64,000 nt of DNA, taken from NCBI RefSeq assembly GCF_017874715.1, contig NZ_JAGGLR010000014.1, positions 186,001 to 250,000 on the forward strand, given 5' to 3'. The translations under genes and the position numbers were made by a program. Each line of letters starts with the position of its first letter. Position 1 is the stretch's first letter. Below, piece by piece: positions 1-7,903 of this stretch. The notes under the pieces are model-generated. The model worked only from the letters and a program-made list of their open reading frames with translations, did no database searches and was not told the DNA's origin. This stretch comes from Streptomyces iranensis. Its GTDB lineage: Bacteria; Actinomycetota; Actinomycetes; Streptomycetales; Streptomycetaceae.

Positions 1-168
1 TCAGGGGTCGACGACGGTGTCTCGACGCTCGACGACGTCGTGGCGTACGCCCAGGGCTTCGGGCCCGGTCTGGTGGTCATCGTGGTGGGGTTCGTGGGGC
101 TGCTGTCGACGCTGACCATCCGGCCCCGGCGGCGTCGCTACCGCGGCTACTCGACCGGCTGGGGATGA
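1..168 (+). CDS. C-terminal end of a membrane protein (partial)
   Basis: The window opens inside a reading frame that stays open from base 1 and stops with TGA at 166-168. The 55 visible residues contain one hydrophobic helix (about residues 23-40, rich in Val, Leu, Ile, Phe and Gly) followed by an arginine-rich stretch (RPRRRR) and a short polar tail ending in GYSTGWG. This is the usual layout of a protein anchored by a last transmembrane helix with a positively charged cytoplasmic tail. The protein family cannot be named from this fragment. The stop codon abuts the left inverted repeat of the MITE-like element. Confidence 0.6.
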   Translation, partial: SGVDDGVSTLDDVVAYAQGFGPGLVVIVVGFVGLLSTLTIRPRRRRYRGYSTGWG

Positions 169-1405
169 GAGCCTGTGTCATATCCCCGGCCGGGCGTGCG
201 ACGCCTGGCACGCTCCCCCAGCTACCGCTGGGAGGTGCCCCCTCTCGCGGCGTTGCCGAAACGCCCATGTGGCTCCGCCACGAGGGCGCTCCGGCGCCTT
301 GCGATCGCACGCTCCCCCAGCTACCGCTGGGAGGTGCCCCCTGACGCCGCACGCTGATCCGGCCGGGGATATGACACAGGCTCTGAGCCGCCCCGGTGGC
401 CTCCCGGGGCGGTGGCAGCGCGCAGATCGCGATGCCTCGCTCGATGAGGCTGCCCATGACGAGGAGATCGCCGAGCGCACACACGCTCGTGGCCATCCGG
501 TACGGGGTCCGGCGCCGCACCAGATGGCGGACGACCCGGCCGTCGGGGGCGATCGCCAGGGCGCGCACCGTGCGCCGCGGGCGGGGGCGGAGCCGGGTGG
601 CGACGGGCACCGCCACCCTTCTGAGCGGGCCGGGTGCGCGGTGCAGCAGATCGAGGGCGGGCTCCCGCGGCGCGGCTATGGCCACCCAGATGACACCGTC
701 GGGGCCACGGGTGAGATTGTCCGGGAAGCCCGGCAGATCGCGGAGGAGGAGGTCCCGTGTCCCGGCCCGGCGGCCGGTCAGCCACAGCCGGCTGATCCGG
801 TAGGCGCCGCTCTCGACCACGGCCACATACGACTCGTCGGCGGCGAGGGCGACCCCGTTGGCGAACCGCAGCCCGTCCAGCACCACCTCCGGGCGGCCGC
901 CCGGCCGCAGCCGGAGCAACTGCCCGGTGGCGGTGTTCTCCAGGATGTCGCCGAGCCAGTCCTCCAGGCCGTGGCGGCGGCTGGACACGGTGAAGTACAC
1001 CGTGCCGTCCGCAGCCGTGGCGACGTTGCTGCAGAACCGCAGCGGACTGCCGGCCACCTCGTCGGCCACCACCCGTACGGACCCGTCGTCCGGGCCGACC
1101 CGCAGCAGCCCGCGCCGCGCGTCGCACACCAGCAGCCCGCCGTCGGGGCAGGGGACCAGCCCCAGCGGCCGGCCACCGGTGTGCGCGAGCACCTCGGAGC
1201 GGACGAGCTCATGGTCCGGCGACAGCGTCAGCCGCCGGACGGCGCCGTCAGCCGTCCCGGTGAGGATCCGGCCCTCCGCGTCCACAGCGACATGTTCCGG
1301 CCCGTGCGCCTCCGGCGCCAGAACCCGTGGCAGCGGCAGCGGTTCGGCCGCCACGCCCATCGGCGTACGGGACCGTGTCCGCGTACCGGCTCGCTTGCGC
1401 GGCAT
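77..1405 (-). CDS. Strictosidine-synthase-like / SMP-30 family beta-propeller protein with element-derived C-terminal extension
   Basis: The ATG at 1405 gives a protein of 442 aa. About 340 residues look like a six-bladed propeller of the strictosidine synthase / SMP-30 / gluconolactonase superfamily, with repeated blade motifs (GPEHVAVDAEGRI, GRPLGLVPCPDGGLLVCD, NVATAADGTVYFT, FANGVALAADESY, FPDNLTRGPDGVIWVA). Those proteins hydrolyse lactones or organophosphates or act on related small molecules; the substrate here is unknown. The last ~100 residues are translated from the MITE-like element and from antisense of the neighbouring gene (low-complexity, two copies of GAPPSGSWGSV), so the native end was probably near residue 346. 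The start lies 4 bases after the stop of the upstream membrane gene, so the two are likely co-translated. Confidence 0.7.
   Translation of the reverse strand: MPRKRAGTRTRSRTPMGVAAEPLPLPRVLAPEAHGPEHVAVDAEGRILTGTADGAVRRLTLSPDHELVRSEVLAHTGGRPLGLVPCPDGGLLVCDARRGLLRVGPDDGSVRVVADEVAGSPLRFCSNVATAADGTVYFTVSSRRHGLEDWLGDILENTATGQLLRLRPGGRPEVVLDGLRFANGVALAADESYVAVVESGAYRISRLWLTGRRAGTRDLLLRDLPGFPDNLTRGPDGVIWVAIAAPREPALDLLHRAPGPLRRVAVPVATRLRPRPRRTVRALAIAPDGRVVRHLVRRRTPYRMATSVCALGDLLVMGSLIERGIAICALPPPREATGAAQSLCHIPGRISVRRQGAPPSGSWGSVRSQGAGAPSWRSHMGVSATPREGAPPSGSWGSVPGVARPAGDMTQALIPSRSSSRGSDAAGAGWSASTAAPRTPPR
209..243. repeat. Copy 1 of a 35-bp palindromic repeat
   Basis: This copy begins CACGCTCCCCCAGC and contains CCCAGC-TACC-GCTGGG, a 6-bp stem with a 4-nt loop. 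It is identical to bases 308-342. Short palindromes of this look recur between genes in Streptomyces genomes (recollection, not checked here). Confidence 0.75.
308..342. repeat. Copy 2 of the 35-bp palindromic repeat
   Basis: Identical over 35 bases to 209-243, in the same orientation, 99 bases downstream and inside the MITE-like element. Confidence 0.75.
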
Positions 1406-1409
1406 GGGC

Positions 1410-2054
1410 TCACACCGCCTTACGGGCCTTGGCGGCCCTGAGGCACCGCCGCATCTCCTCGGCGTAGGGCAGCACCACGCACGCGCCGATGCCGAGCCCG
1501 ATGGCCGCCAGATAGCGCACGGGCAGCGGGTTGTCCTTGGGCAGCAGCTTCCAGTCCTCGGGCCGGTCCCCGCCGCGCAGCGCCGCCCGGACCTGGTCCC
1601 AGTGCAGACAGCAGGTGAACGCCATCGCCGACAGCGGCAGCACCTCCAGGAAGCTGTGGATGTGCTGCTCCACCGGGCGCACCTCACGCTCCCCGGTGGC
1701 CAGGCTCACATCCCACAGCGCGGTGGCGCCATGGGCGACGGCCGCTCCGCCCATCACCGACAGCACCAGCGGATTGACCCTGGCCAGCAGCCCCATCGCC
1801 ACGGGGACACCGGCCTCCGTCATCATCAGGGCGTGGATCGCCGACTCCTTCGTGCCCGACGTCTCCTCGATCCTGGTCCGGCGGTGCATGAGCCAGTCCG
1901 CCACCGCCGGGACGAACCACAGCGGCATCACCCCGTACATCAGGAACCGCCGGTTGGCGTCCTCGACGTCCACGGCATTGCCCGGCACCCGCAGATCGCG
2001 TGGCCGCCGCCACCGCCGCCACGCACGGGTCACCGGGCTACGGGAAAGGGTCAT
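1410..2054 (-). CDS. Small integral membrane protein, function unknown
   Basis: This 214-aa protein starts at an ATG preceded by GGAGG at ideal spacing (GGAGGCGAG-ATG). It has about four hydrophobic segments (near residues 42-56, 88-112, 136-155 and 180-200) and conserved-looking polar motifs such as ADWLMHRRTRIEETSGTKES and the histidine-rich QHIHSF. I recognise the overall pattern from uncharacterised bacterial membrane proteins but cannot assign a function. It ends 4 bases before the strictosidine-synthase-like gene, so the two form an operon on the minus strand. The four-helix fold with several His and Glu residues could bind a metal or lipid; that is only inference. Confidence 0.65.
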   Translation of the reverse strand: MTLSRSPVTRAWRRWRRPRDLRVPGNAVDVEDANRRFLMYGVMPLWFVPAVADWLMHRRTRIEETSGTKESAIHALMMTEAGVPVAMGLLARVNPLVLSVMGGAAVAHGATALWDVSLATGEREVRPVEQHIHSFLEVLPLSAMAFTCCLHWDQVRAALRGGDRPEDWKLLPKDNPLPVRYLAAIGLGIGACVVLPYAEEMRRCLRAAKARKAV

Positions 2055-2184
2055 CTCGCCTCCAGCACGACGTCGGAGAAGTCGGGTGCCCTCTTCGTAT
2101 CGCGGACAAACGGCCGCGGGAGGCTTCCACCCGTCCGGCGTGGCGCGGCTCGGCGTGCGGCTCGGCGGCCCACTCGTCCGCCCC

Positions 2185-5100
2185 TCAGCCGTCACCGGCC
2201 TCGAGTGCGACGATGCGCTGGGCGCCGTCCGCCGCGCCCGGATGACGGCTGGTGAGGTCCAGCCGCAGCCGTGAGGTGCGCACCGGGTCGAAGGTGATGA
2301 CGGTCGGGGTGTCGGAGGCGGTGGCCCAGGTGATGGACGCCCCGCACACCGGGACGTACGCGTGGCCGTTCCACGCGGACACCTCGATCGAGGCGGGCAG
2401 GGTGTGCGTGGCGTCCACGGTGAAGGACACCTCGACACGGCGCAGCCGCCGCCTCCCGCTCCACGTCACCGATACCCAGTCGGCCTTCCGGGCGCCGTCG
2501 AAGGCGGGGAGCAGCGCCGTCGCGGGCTTGCGGAAGGCGTTGGACCAGCCGGTGGCCGGATCGCCGTCCAGCATCGCCGCGGGCAGGGTCGTCGGCGCGC
2601 CCGAGTAGCTCGCGTCGGCCAGTGGGTGGTGAGGAGCGCCGGGGCCGGGGTCGGGCGCGAACGGCGTCGGGCGGGTGACCGGCTCCGAGGTCCCGCCGGT
2701 GGCGCGGACGGTGGCGGTGGCGGTGCGCAGCCCCGCCGAGCGGGCGGTGATGGTGAGCGGCCCGGCCTCGGTGCCGGCGCGGACGATGGCCAGGGCCTTG
2801 CCGTGGAAGGCGGTGCGGGTGCTCGCCTGATAGCGCTCGGCGCTCTCCTGGCGGCCGTTGTCGACCCCGGCCAGGGAGCCTCCGGTGACCTTGAAGGCGA
2901 TCGGGTGATCGGCGTCCGGCACCACCACACCGTGGGCGTCGACGACTTCGGCGGTCACGAAGCACAGCGAGCGGCCGTCGGCCTCGACGGTCTTCCGGTC
3001 GGGGGTGAGCCGTACGGCGTGCGGGCGTCCCGCCGTACGCAGCACATCGGTGGCCACCACCCGGCCACCGCGCCGGGCCACGGCCTTCAGCTCGCCCGGT
3101 GCGAACGGCACCTTCCAGATGAGGTGGAGCTTTCCGGCGCTGCCGCCCGGACTGGTGTAGCTGCCGGGGTAGGGGCCGGAGGTGACGGTCTTGTCGTCGC
3201 CGGTCGGCTCGGTGGTCTCCAGATAGGCGCGGCCGTCGGTGGTCTTCTTGGTGTCGAACTCACGGACGCCCAGCGATCGGCCGTTGCGGAACAGCTCCAC
3301 GGTGGCGACGTTGGAGTAGGCCCACACCTCCACCGTCTCGCCCGGCCGGTGGCCGGTCCAGTCCATGGGGACCAGATGGACCATCGGTTCGCTCGTCCAC
3401 TGGCTCTTGAAGAGGTGGTACATGTCCTTGGGGAAACCCGCGGTGTCCACCGCGCCGAAGAACGACGCCTTCACCGGGAACACGTCGTACGGCGTGGGCT
3501 CGCCGATGTAGTCGATGCCCGACCACAGGAACTGCCCGGCGAAGAACCTCCGGTCCCGGTCCTTCTTCAGCCCGTACTCGCCGCTCATCGTCCAGGAGGC
3601 GAGGTTGTTGTCGTAAGCGGAGGTCTGGCGCCTGCCGGGGGTGTGGTTCTCGCCCGTGTTGAGGTGTTCGGGCTCCTGATAGGCGCCGCGGGTGGAGGTC
3701 TCCGAGGAGGACTCGGACTCGAAGAGGAACAGATGCGGATAGCGGGCGTGCAGGGCGTCCACCGAGGCGGCGGTGTTGTAGTTCAGGCCCAGCCCGTCCA
3801 GCTTGGCCAGCATCAGATCGGCGGGGGAGCCCTCGGCGGGCAGCACGCGGTACTTGTCCGAGCCGATCACCACGGGCCTGGTGTCATCGGCCGCGCGCAC
3901 GGCGTCGATGAGCCGCTGGGCCATCCCCAGCCCCGGGGCGCTGGTGGAGTCGGGGATCTCATTGCCGATGGACCACATGACGACGGCGGGGGAGTTGCGG
4001 GCGGCGCGCACCATCTCGGTGATGTCCGCCTCGCAGTGCTCGTCGAAGAAGCGCCCGTAGTCATAGGTGTTCTTGCCGGTGCGCCAGCAGTCGAACGCCT
4101 CCACCAGCATCACGATGCCGAGCCGCTCGCAGACCTCGATCAGCTCCGGCGCGGGCGGATTGTGCGAGGTGCGCAGGGCGTTGACGCCCATGCTCTTCAT
4201 GATGGTCAGCTGGCGCAGCAGGGCGTCGGCGTCGACGGCGGCGCCGAGCGCGCCCAGGTCATGGTGGAGATCGACGCCCTGGAGCTTGGCGTATTGGCCG
4301 TTCAGCGAGAATCCGCGGTCGGGGTCGAAGGTGGCGTGGCGGAGCCCGAAGGGGGTGCGGTACCGGTCGGTGGTGTCCTGGCCCACCCGCAGTTCGGTCT
4401 CCAGGACATAGCGCCGCGGGGTGTCGAACGACCACAGCCGCGGCCGGTCGATCCGCAGCTCCTGGGTGGCGGTACGGGTGTCGCCCGCCCCGACGGTGAG
4501 GGTGGAGTGCGCCTGGACCACCATGTGCCCGTCAAGGTCCTTGACCGTGGAGACCACGGTCACCGGCTTCCGGCCGTCCGACTCATTGACCACAAGCGTG
4601 CGCACCCGCACGGTGGCAGGCCCGGCGCGCAGGGTGGTGGCCAGGCCGGGGGTGGTGATGTACGTGCCCCACCGGGCCACATGGACCGGGTCGGTGACCA
4701 CGAGCCTGGCGTGGCGGTAGATGCCGCTGCCGGAGTACCAGCGGCTGCTGGGAAGCCGGTTGCGCACCTTGACGGCGAGGACGTTGGGGGTGGCGCCGTC
4801 GGTGTGGGCCACCTCGGTGAGGTCGAGGGCGAAACCGGTGTATCCGTAGGGGTGCTCGCCGAGGAGCCGTCCGTTGCAGTACACGGACGAGTCCATGTAG
4901 ACACCGTCGAATTCGACGGAGATCCGCTTGCCCTCGAGGGCGCGCGGCAGAGTGAAGGTGGTGCGGTACCAGCCGAGGCCGCCGGGCAGGAAACCGGTGC
5001 CGCCGCTGGTGCCGTGGTCGGTGGTGGGGGTGAGCTCGATGCTCCAGTCGTGCGGAACCGCGACCTCGCGCCAGGCCGAGTCGTCGTACGCCGGGTCGTG

Positions 5101-5301
5101 GGCGTGTCCGTACGCGCCGGTCGGGTCGGTGATGCCGCCGGGGTTGACGAGGGCGAACCGCCAGCCGTCCGTGAGCGGGACGGTCCGTCCCCCCATGGCG
5201 CGGGACGCGGTGGCGGACTGGGCGGGAGCGGCCGTGACGAGTGCCCCGGCCATCGGGGCGGCGGTGCCTGCGATCAGTAACGATCTGCGAGTGACCGCCA
5301 T
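2185..5301 (-). CDS. Secreted glycoside hydrolase family 2 protein (beta-galactosidase-like), Tat exported
   Basis: The 1038-aa protein begins MAVTRRSLLIAG, a twin-arginine signal, with an Ala-X-Ala-type cleavage region near residue 28. The order is a sugar-binding jelly-roll (about 45-210), an immunoglobulin-like domain, and a TIM barrel with the family 2 acid/base motif SIGNEIPDS (about residue 450) and a likely nucleophile Glu in LFESESSSE. Two further Ig-like (Big/DUF4982-type) domains follow, then a C-terminal discoidin-like domain with STSPTT-like linker replaced by Pro-rich sequence. It should cleave beta-galactosides or related beta-linked sugars outside the cell. Codon 8 is TTA (5278-5280), so translation may depend on the bldA tRNA. 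An operator-like palindrome sits in its promoter, but no dedicated regulator gene is adjacent. Confidence 0.88.
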   Translation of the reverse strand: MAVTRRSLLIAGTAAPMAGALVTAAPAQSATASRAMGGRTVPLTDGWRFALVNPGGITDPTGAYGHAHDPAYDDSAWREVAVPHDWSIELTPTTDHGTSGGTGFLPGGLGWYRTTFTLPRALEGKRISVEFDGVYMDSSVYCNGRLLGEHPYGYTGFALDLTEVAHTDGATPNVLAVKVRNRLPSSRWYSGSGIYRHARLVVTDPVHVARWGTYITTPGLATTLRAGPATVRVRTLVVNESDGRKPVTVVSTVKDLDGHMVVQAHSTLTVGAGDTRTATQELRIDRPRLWSFDTPRRYVLETELRVGQDTTDRYRTPFGLRHATFDPDRGFSLNGQYAKLQGVDLHHDLGALGAAVDADALLRQLTIMKSMGVNALRTSHNPPAPELIEVCERLGIVMLVEAFDCWRTGKNTYDYGRFFDEHCEADITEMVRAARNSPAVVMWSIGNEIPDSTSAPGLGMAQRLIDAVRAADDTRPVVIGSDKYRVLPAEGSPADLMLAKLDGLGLNYNTAASVDALHARYPHLFLFESESSSETSTRGAYQEPEHLNTGENHTPGRRQTSAYDNNLASWTMSGEYGLKKDRDRRFFAGQFLWSGIDYIGEPTPYDVFPVKASFFGAVDTAGFPKDMYHLFKSQWTSEPMVHLVPMDWTGHRPGETVEVWAYSNVATVELFRNGRSLGVREFDTKKTTDGRAYLETTEPTGDDKTVTSGPYPGSYTSPGGSAGKLHLIWKVPFAPGELKAVARRGGRVVATDVLRTAGRPHAVRLTPDRKTVEADGRSLCFVTAEVVDAHGVVVPDADHPIAFKVTGGSLAGVDNGRQESAERYQASTRTAFHGKALAIVRAGTEAGPLTITARSAGLRTATATVRATGGTSEPVTRPTPFAPDPGPGAPHHPLADASYSGAPTTLPAAMLDGDPATGWSNAFRKPATALLPAFDGARKADWVSVTWSGRRRLRRVEVSFTVDATHTLPASIEVSAWNGHAYVPVCGASITWATASDTPTVITFDPVRTSRLRLDLTSRHPGAADGAQRIVALEAGDG

Positions 5302-5393
5302 CGCGATCCCCTTCTCTTCGATTGTGTGGTGTGCAAGGGCTTGTGCGGTGCCCGAGAGCCGTTGACCGACCACAACTGCCCTTTGTGCAACAG

Positions 5394-5426
5394 ATTCTGA
5401 CAGTTTCAAACAGGGAACTGTCAAGG
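5394..5426 (-). promoter_or_regulatory. Promoter and operator-like inverted repeat of the GH2 gene
   Basis: On the minus strand TTGACA (5419-5424) is followed after 19 bases by CAGAAT (5394-5399), giving a housekeeping-type promoter about 95 bases before the ATG. The inverted repeat TGACAGTT-N10-AACTGTCA (5398-5423) overlaps both hexamers, so a dimeric repressor bound there would block transcription. The identity of the repressor is unknown. Confidence 0.55.
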
Positions 5427-5477
5427 GTCCCGCAGGAGGCTCAGCGCCCTCCGCCCTCCCCGGGGGAATCGTACGAA

Positions 5478-5518
5478 CGACGAGGTGGCCCCCACCCGCG
5501 GCGGGGGCCACCTCGTCG
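5478..5518 (-). terminator. Strong hairpin terminator after the DUF6458-type gene
   Basis: A perfect 16-bp stem (5478-5493 with 5503-5518) closes a 9-nt loop. It stands 20 bases after the stop of the 5539-5784 gene and upstream of the GH2 promoter, which it insulates. Confidence 0.75.
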
Positions 5519-5538
5519 GAAAGGGGACTGACCGGCAC

Positions 5539-5784
5539 TCAGTAGTCGTAGTGGTGGTGGTGCCGGTGACGCTCGGGCTCCTCGACCACCGGGGGCGCCA
5601 CGGCGCCCGGCTCGACCACGCGCCGGCGCTTGTAGACACTCACATACGCGCATGTGCCGATGACGCCGACTGCCATCAGAATCAGGCCGACCAGGTGGAC
5701 GTTGAAGCCATTGGCGTTCCAGTCGGTGGCGAAGGTGAGAATCCCTCCCACCGCGATCATCAAAATGCAACCGCCGAGGCCCAT
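5539..5784 (-). CDS. Small membrane protein, DUF6458-like
   Basis: This 81-aa protein has two transmembrane helices (residues about 2-20 and 30-50) joined by a short loop with NGFNVHLVGLILMAVG, the pattern of the DUF6458 family common in actinobacteria. The cytoplasmic tail is basic (YKRRRVVEPG) and ends in a histidine-rich run (HRHHHHYDY) that could bind metal ions. GGAGG stands 8 bases before the ATG. The cation efflux gene is upstream on the same strand, 75 bases away. Its function is unknown. Confidence 0.8.
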   Translation of the reverse strand: MGLGGCILMIAVGGILTFATDWNANGFNVHLVGLILMAVGVIGTCAYVSVYKRRRVVEPGAVAPPVVEEPERHRHHHHYDY

Positions 5785-5859
5785 CAGTTCTGCCTCCGTA
5801 CGTGAGTTCGCTGTTGTGGGCTGGTTGTCACCGAGTACCCAGGCCCGCCGGGGCCAATC

Positions 5860-6966
5860 TCATGCCCCGCCGTCCTCGCGCTCCACGGCCGCCGCCGTCT
5901 CCTCCAGCGCCTGGCGGTCCGCACGCGCCTTCGCCCGGTCCTTGGCCGAGGCGTCGGTGACATCGAGGAACACCTGGTCGGCGTGCGGCCAGAGCTCCGC
6001 CATCGCCGTCTTGACGCGCACCAGGACCTCCTCGACCTCCTCGCTGTCGAGTCCGGGGACGAGGTCGACCCGGGCCGCCACCAGCGTCGAGCCATTGCCC
6101 AGACGCATCGTCAGCAGCGTGGTCACGGTGTCGATCTCCGGCTGCGTCTCGAGGAACCGGCGGAGCTCCCGGCGCTGGACCGGGTCGATCGCCTCGCCGA
6201 TGAGCCGCCCGCGCGACTCCCTGGCCAGCCGGTAGGCCACATAGACCAGCAGCGCCCCGATCAGGAAGGAGGCCGTGGCCTCGTAGACCACCTGGCCGGT
6301 CACCATGTGCAGCCACATGCCGAGCAGGGCGAACACCACGCCGAGACAGGCGGTGGAGTCCTCGGCCAGAACGGTGCGCAGCGTGGGATCGTCACCCTTG
6401 CGCAGCTCGGTCGCCATGCCGCGGCCCGCCTCCCGGGCGTGTCCGCGCACCTGGATCAGCGCCCGGACCAGCGAGGAGCCCTCGGCGATGAGCGCCACGC
6501 CCAGGACCGCGAGGCCCACCAGATAGCCGCTGTGGTCCTCGGAGCTGCCCGCGCTCAGCGCTTCGGCACCCTGGAAGAAGGAGAAGCAGCCGCCCATGAC
6601 GAAGATGCCGACGGCGGCCAGTAGCGCCCAGAAGTAGCGCTCCTTGCCGTAGCCGAAGGGGTGCTGGTCGTCGGGGGCCCGCCTGCTGCGTTTGAGGGAG
6701 GCGAGCAGGAACACCTCGTTGAGGCTGTCCGCGACGGAGTGAGCGGCTTCCGAGAGCAGCGCGGGGGAGCCGGCGAAGATCCCGCCGACGGCCTTGGCCA
6801 GCGCGATCACCACATTGGCGCCGAGCGCGACGAAGACGGTGACGGCGGTCCGGGAGTCCCGGCTCTGCCGCGCGCCGGATCCCTCCGGCCCGTGGTCGCT
6901 GTCCGGCGCATGCGGCGTACGCGGTGTTCCGTGCCGGTCGGAGGAGTGCGTGGTGGAACGGCTCAT
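5860..6966 (-). CDS. Cation diffusion facilitator family transporter
   Basis: The 368-aa protein is a proton-coupled divalent metal exporter of the CDF family. About six transmembrane helices run from residue 40 to 240. The metal site motifs are visible in helix 2 (SEAAHSVADSLNEV) and helix 5 (LAEDSTACLGVVF). A C-terminal cytoplasmic domain (about 265-345, QPEIDTVTTLLTMRLGNGSTLVAARVDL) resembles the ferredoxin-like CDF domain. The N-terminal 35 residues are polar with several histidines. Because helix 5 has DSTAC rather than HxxxD, the metal (Zn, Mn, Co or Fe) cannot be settled from sequence. The downstream small membrane protein with a His-rich tail may be functionally linked. Confidence 0.85.
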   Translation of the reverse strand: MSRSTTHSSDRHGTPRTPHAPDSDHGPEGSGARQSRDSRTAVTVFVALGANVVIALAKAVGGIFAGSPALLSEAAHSVADSLNEVFLLASLKRSRRAPDDQHPFGYGKERYFWALLAAVGIFVMGGCFSFFQGAEALSAGSSEDHSGYLVGLAVLGVALIAEGSSLVRALIQVRGHAREAGRGMATELRKGDDPTLRTVLAEDSTACLGVVFALLGMWLHMVTGQVVYEATASFLIGALLVYVAYRLARESRGRLIGEAIDPVQRRELRRFLETQPEIDTVTTLLTMRLGNGSTLVAARVDLVPGLDSEEVEEVLVRVKTAMAELWPHADQVFLDVTDASAKDRAKARADRQALEETAAAVEREDGGA

Positions 6967-7096
6967 CGGCGGGAAACTCCGTAGGCGGGAAGTCCGTGCC
7001 GTCCTGATGACCCTCTCCGCCGGGGCGGCCGGACGGCCTGTCCCCTTCGCGGGTGTCCCGATGCCGGGACCTCAATCGTGACACGCCCGCCCGAGG

Positions 7097-7138
7097 GAGC
7101 GCGCCCCGCCGGATCCATCCGGTCCGCGGGGCGCGCTC
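7097..7138 (-). terminator. Hairpin terminator
   Basis: GAGCGCGCCCCGC (7097-7109) pairs perfectly with GCGGGGCGCGCTC (7126-7138), and the loop itself holds a GGATCC-based short stem. It follows directly after the stop of the 7147-7746 gene. Confidence 0.7.
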
Positions 7139-7146
7139 GGACGGGG

Positions 7147-7746
7147 TCAGCCGGTCGGCGCGTTCGGGGACGCGGGCACCTTCGGCAGGTCGCTGAAGAC
7201 GTCGAGCCCCATGGCGGCGGCGATCAGCAGACCGATCACGCCCAGCGCCACCGCTCCCCAGGCCACCGCGGTCACCCAGGACGCCCCGGCCGTGACGGGC
7301 CGCCGCTGCCGCAGCAGCACCACGGCGGCGATCACCACGGCGGCCAGCGCGAACAGTCCGTTGACGAGGGCCGTGGTGTGCCACGGAGTGCCGTACACCG
7401 CGGAGATCTGATCGGCGGCCGACCCGGACTGGGCCTTGATCTGGCCGGTCAGCTGCTTGCGCTCCTGGAGCATGGTGCCGAGCCAGGTGCCGGAGAGCGA
7501 GGCGAGCCCGAGGCCCGCGGCGACGACCGAGGCGGCGCCGGGGACGATGCCCGGTGTGGTGACCGGGGGAGGGTCCGCGATGTCGTCGGCGGGGTCTGAT
7601 GCTTCCAGCGGGTCCGGGGTTTCCTCCGCGTCCGGGGTTTCCTGCTGGTCCGAAACAGCGTTCGGGACACCCTCCGCCGTGGCTTCATCGGCTTCTGCGG
7701 GCTGCGCTGCGGTGTCGGTCGGTTGGTCGGTCTTGGTGGTGTCCAT
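7147..7746 (-). CDS. Two-helix membrane protein with acidic disordered N-terminus
   Basis: The protein is 199 aa. Residues 1-65 are acidic and rich in Asp, Glu, Thr and Pro (repeats like TPDAEETPDPLEASDPADD) and are probably disordered. Hydrophobic segments follow near residues 72-92, 120-140 and 155-175, with a short loop containing LQERKQLTGQIKAQSGSAADQI between the first two. It resembles uncharacterised actinobacterial membrane proteins. The ATG at 7746 was chosen because upstream in-frame sequence is low-complexity arginine/proline without signals. No role can be stated. It is divergent from the large permease gene. Confidence 0.65.
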   Translation of the reverse strand: MDTTKTDQPTDTAAQPAEADEATAEGVPNAVSDQQETPDAEETPDPLEASDPADDIADPPPVTTPGIVPGAASVVAAGLGLASLSGTWLGTMLQERKQLTGQIKAQSGSAADQISAVYGTPWHTTALVNGLFALAAVVIAAVVLLRQRRPVTAGASWVTAVAWGAVALGVIGLLIAAAMGLDVFSDLPKVPASPNAPTG

Positions 7747-7903
7747 GTGCCGCAACCGTACGGACCGAAGATGAAAACTCACTGAGAAAGCGATGTCCTT
7801 CGGCCGGCGGCACCGGCCGGGTGGTGGCCGGCCGCGCCGCATACGCTGACCGAAGGGTCTCACCGATGGCCGGGGACCTCCTCGAGTACGACGGGAGCAC
7901 CCC

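Larger units (their letters stand above)
169..383. mobile_element. MITE-like element with 25-bp inverted terminal repeats
   Basis: Bases 169-193 and 359-383 are perfect reverse complements of each other (25 of 25; the left arm begins GAGCCTGTGTCATATCCCC). The 215-bp unit carries no gene of its own but holds two 35-bp direct copies of a palindromic repeat. TGA flanks it on both sides (166-168 and 384-386), which could be a 3-bp target duplication. It lies between two converging genes. Deleting the element and one TGA makes the minus-strand gene end at a natural TAG (147-149), which supports insertion. A non-mobile double terminator is the alternative. Confidence 0.6.

Noticed and set aside
178..480. 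Possible small gene in the MITE-like element
   Set aside because: Frames in this region are formed by the palindromic repeats (GSWGSV-type and YRWEVP-type repeats) and carry no ribosome site.
2362..5280. Very long plus-strand open frame (972 codons) opposite the GH2 gene
   Set aside because: It is antisense to a gene with clear family 2 motifs and a signal peptide; its composition (Gly, Ala, His, Arg, no domains) is typical of a shadow frame in GC-rich DNA.
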